Shown here: one piece after another, positions 61,851 through 64,000 of the stretch
Numbering within the stretch: the first letter of the stretch is position 1
Layout: every line of letters starts with the position of its first letter
Assembly: GCF_039912695.1 (NCBI RefSeq)
Contig: NZ_JBDSPJ010000022.1
Span: forward strand, 310,001-374,000
Direction: 5' to 3'
Length of the DNA: 64,000 nucleotides
Source: Pseudolysinimonas_A sp039912695
Lineage (GTDB): Bacteria > Actinomycetota > Actinomycetes > Actinomycetales > Microbacteriaceae
Position numbers and translations under genes: made by a program
Notes under the pieces: generated by a model
Told to the model about the DNA's origin: nothing
The model's database searches: none
The model's input: only the letters and a program-made list of their open reading frames with translations

Positions 61851-61893
61851 CGCAAATCGACGGTGCTCAAAGCAAATCCGCGGCTTGTCCCCA

Positions 61894-61911
61894 TATGATG
61901 ATTTCATCATG
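61894..61911 (+). promoter_or_regulatory. Promoter and palindrome over the arsR start
   Basis: TATGAT (-10, 61894-61899) is followed by nine bases and the ATG at 61909. The palindrome ATGATGA-TT-TCATCAT (61895-61910) covers the -10 hexamer and the first two bases of the start codon, an autoregulatory operator in position. Confidence 0.6.
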
Positions 61912-62271
61912 TCACTAACTCGGAGCGAACGTCCGCTATACGAGGTGAAAGCCGGACTCTTCAAAGGCCTCGCGCACCCCTTGCGCATTCGCCTGCTCGA
62001 ACTGCTCGCGGACGGCGACGAGCACAGCGTCGCCGAACTGCAACGCGAGACCGCGCTGGAGGCGTCGCATCTCTCGCAGCACCTGGCGGTTCTGCGACGC
62101 CATCGCCTGGTGGCATCCGATCGGCGGGCCAGCCACGTCTACTACCGCATCGCCGACTCCGACGTCGCCGAGCTACTCGCCGTCGCCCGGCGCCTGCTCA
62201 ACGCCGTGCTGGTCGCCGAAGCCCGACAGTTGGGCGATGTCGCAGCACTGCCGCCGCTCGCTCGCCGATGA
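61909..62271 (+). CDS. ArsR family transcriptional regulator (cysteine-free)
   Basis: 120 residues from the ATG at 61909. Winged helix: KGLAHPLRIRLLELLADGDEH (about 19-39), then SVAELQRETALEASHLSQHLAVLRRHRLV (about 40-68) and the beta wing SDRRASHVYYRIADSDV. No cysteine occurs anywhere, so the thiol metal sites of ArsR/CadC are absent. Its stop overlaps the start of a SulP transporter gene (ATGA), making the transporter the likely target. The signal molecule is unknown. Confidence 0.88.
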   Translation: MSLTRSERPLYEVKAGLFKGLAHPLRIRLLELLADGDEHSVAELQRETALEASHLSQHLAVLRRHRLVASDRRASHVYYRIADSDVAELLAVARRLLNAVLVAEARQLGDVAALPPLARR

Positions 62272-63920
62272 ATCGGGCAGTCGGGTACCTCCGGCGTCTG
62301 CTCCCCGGACCCCGCGACTATGTCGGGCTTCGTCGATCCTGGCGACGTGACCTGCTTGCCGGGCTGACGGTCGGCATCGTGGCCCTGCCACTGGCGCTGG
62401 GATTCGGAATCTCCTCGGGCGCCGGCGCCGAAGCCGGACTCGTGACCGCGATCGTGGCGGGAGTGGTCGCGGCCGCCTTCGGTGGATCGAATGTGCAGGT
62501 CTCGGGACCGACCGGAGCGATGGTTGTCGTCCTCGCGCCGATCGTTGCGAGCCAGGGCCTGGCCGCCGTCGCGATCGTCAGCATGATGGCCGGGGTGATC
62601 GTACTCATCGCCGGCGCGTTGCGCCTGGGTCGTGCGGTTTCGGTCATCCCGTGGCCGGTGCTCGAAGGCTTCACCCTCGGGATCGCGGTGATCATCTTCC
62701 TGCAGCAGGTGCCGGCTCTCGTCGGTCCGACCGAGCACGGTGCGGTGCACGGCAACGCGATCGTTGCTGCCGTGTCAGCGATCGCGACGGGGGACCTCGG
62801 CTACCTGCCGTGGTCGCTGGGCGCGGTCGCGATCGTCGCAGCGTCGATGCTGCTGCTTCCCCGGCTCCACCCAGCGATCCCCGGGTCTTTGGTCGGCATC
62901 GTGCTGGTCACGCTCCTCGCGCTGGTCGTGCCGAGCCCGCTGTCGATCATCGGCGCGCTCCCGCACCCGCTGCCGATGCCGACCATCCCGGCGTTCGACG
63001 CCTCTCTGCTCAGCCAGCTCGCGATGCCTGCGCTGACGGTCGCCGCGCTCGCGGCCATCGAGTCGCTGCTCTCCGCACGCGTAGCGGCGTCGTTGGCCGA
63101 CACCGGCCCCTTCGACCCCGACCGGGAACTTGTCGGTCAAGGTCTCGCCTCGATCGTCGCCGGCCTATTCGGCGGGATGCCGGCGACCGGAGCGATCGCC
63201 CGCACGGCGGTTAACGTTCGCTCCGGCGCGATGACCCGGGTCGCGGCCGCCGCGCATGCCCTCGTCCTTCTGCTCATCGTGCTGGTCGCCGCGGACCCGG
63301 TGGGACGCATCCCCCTCGCCGCCCTCGCCGGGGTGTTGATGGTCACCGCATTCCGCATGGTTCACCTCGCAACCGCGCGATCGATCCTGACGTCGACCCG
63401 GGCGGATGCGGCGGCATTCGTGATCACAGCCGTCATCACCGTCTCCGTCGACCTGATCGTGGCCATCGTGATCGGGATGATCGTGGCCGGCATCTTCGCC
63501 CTCCGCGCGCTGTCGCGGTCAACCAGCATCCATCGCGAACCGATCGAGGGCGATGCGCAGCCCGGCGACGAGCGGATCGCGATCGTTCGCCTTGACGGGT
63601 CGCTCTTCTTCGCGGCCGCCGATCGCATCCTCGACACCGTCACCGGTCTCGACGGGGTCTCAGTGGTCATCCTGCGGATGTCGCAGATCGAACTCGTCGA
63701 TGCGACCGGTGCTCACGTGCTCACCGAGATCGTCCACCGTCTTGAGGCGCGCGGGGTGACGGTGCTGATCAAGGGGGTGCGACCGGGTCACACCCAACTG
63801 TTTCGAACTGTCGGTGTGCTGGCGGCACTTCGTGACCAGCGCCACCTGTTCGACGAGCTACCCGCCGCCGTTGCTCACGCGCGAAGTCACGTCGCCCGCG
63901 AGCAGGCGCTGGGTGGCTAG
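62268..63920 (+). CDS. SulP family anion transporter
   Basis: 550 residues. About 14 helices with family motifs RDLLAGLTVGIVALPLALGFG (about 26-46), SNVQVSGPTGAMVVVLAP and GGMPATGAIARTAVNVRSGA; a C-terminal STAS domain (about 435-545) with RLDGSLFFAAADRIL and LRMSQIELVDATGAHVL. SulP proteins move sulfate, bicarbonate, chloride or dicarboxylates with Na+ or H+; bicarbonate (BicA) and sulfate (Rv1739c-like) uptake are both known in bacteria. Which anion is carried is not seen. Coupled to the ArsR gene by four bases. Confidence 0.9.
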   Translation: MNRAVGYLRRLLPGPRDYVGLRRSWRRDLLAGLTVGIVALPLALGFGISSGAGAEAGLVTAIVAGVVAAAFGGSNVQVSGPTGAMVVVLAPIVASQGLAAVAIVSMMAGVIVLIAGALRLGRAVSVIPWPVLEGFTLGIAVIIFLQQVPALVGPTEHGAVHGNAIVAAVSAIATGDLGYLPWSLGAVAIVAASMLLLPRLHPAIPGSLVGIVLVTLLALVVPSPLSIIGALPHPLPMPTIPAFDASLLSQLAMPALTVAALAAIESLLSARVAASLADTGPFDPDRELVGQGLASIVAGLFGGMPATGAIARTAVNVRSGAMTRVAAAAHALVLLLIVLVAADPVGRIPLAALAGVLMVTAFRMVHLATARSILTSTRADAAAFVITAVITVSVDLIVAIVIGMIVAGIFALRALSRSTSIHREPIEGDAQPGDERIAIVRLDGSLFFAAADRILDTVTGLDGVSVVILRMSQIELVDATGAHVLTEIVHRLEARGVTVLIKGVRPGHTQLFRTVGVLAALRDQRHLFDELPAAVAHARSHVAREQALGG

Positions 63921-64000
63921 TCTTCGCCGAGCCACTTCTCGACGAGGTGATCGGCGATCACCCGGCGGATGGTGCCCGAGCGGGCGCGCAGCACGATGCT
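63917..64000 (-). CDS. C-terminal end of an unidentified protein (5' end outside window)
   Basis: On the minus strand the last 27 codons read SIVLRARSGTIRRVIADHLVE then KWLGED and a TAG stop at 63917-63919. No earlier codon is in the window. The piece is too short for a family. It overlaps the end of the SulP gene by four bases in convergent orientation, a usual arrangement here, which supports that it is real. Confidence 0.5.
   Translation of the reverse strand, partial: SIVLRARSGTIRRVIADHLVEKWLGED

Overview
The window is a gene-dense, high-GC (roughly two-thirds G+C by eye) chromosomal segment of an actinobacterium, most likely a member of the Microbacteriaceae. The evidence is the fused 2-oxoglutarate enzyme (kgd), the redox sigma factor/anti-sigma pair sigR-rsrA, a GuaB1-type enzyme, the cluster rsrA-sigR / aroA-rsgA-hisN, frequent GTG starts and 4-bp ATGA/GTGA gene overlaps. 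I see no rRNA, tRNA, insertion sequence, prophage or CRISPR array. It reads as a core chromosome, with 65 genes, two of them cut by the window edges.

Layout. 1-9142: cell-envelope and small-molecule genes (glycosyltransferase, acetyltransferase, M23 peptidase, acyltransferase, PspC protein, MFS transporter, FBP zinc protein, nnrD repair enzyme, old-yellow enzyme). 9159-14236: two CNNM/CBS membrane proteins, a HhH-GPD DNA repair protein, a luciferase-domain protein and guaB1. 14334-22769: kgd, the sigR-rsrA stress switch, then aroA-rsgA-hisN and a lipoprotein. 22771-29022: gltA, dapC and fdxA face away from an iron-uptake operon efeUOB that carries an IdeR/DtxR-type box on its start site. 29035-32429: a small lipoprotein operon and typA. 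32472-41229: a peptide-type ABC importer with two paralogous binding proteins, an oversized permease and an opposite-strand PH-domain gene inside the cluster. 41490-47411: DCC protein, CPBP protease and the glycine-cleavage operon gcvTHP behind a tandem glycine riboswitch. 47412-57442: FAD monooxygenase, membrane and lipoproteins, a MarR/redoxin divergent pair, ychF, an exonuclease, mmsA, rmuC and a methyltransferase. 57478-64000: a heterodimeric ABC exporter with its TetR regulator, facing an ArsR-SulP operon.

How the parts work together. gltA and kgd are TCA-cycle enzymes; fdxA sits back-to-back with efeUOB; gcvTHP is glycine-responsive; the regulators (TetR, ArsR, MarR, SigR/RsrA, IdeR site) each sit beside the genes they probably control, with palindromes visible for TetR, ArsR and MarR. 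The most general signal in the DNA is promoter layout: for about twenty genes a TAnnnT -10 hexamer lies only 6-8 bases before the GTG/ATG, so those mRNAs are probably leaderless. This also fixes many start codons.

I found no convincing wholly new multi-gene system. The best second-look items are the equal-length twin repeat modules before the exonuclease (52760-52920), the riboswitch hairpin that touches the gcvT start codon, the ABC importer with two binding proteins and a permease carrying about 180 extra residues, the GuaB1 enzyme with a shrunken CBS module, and the cysteine-free ArsR coupled to a SulP transporter.
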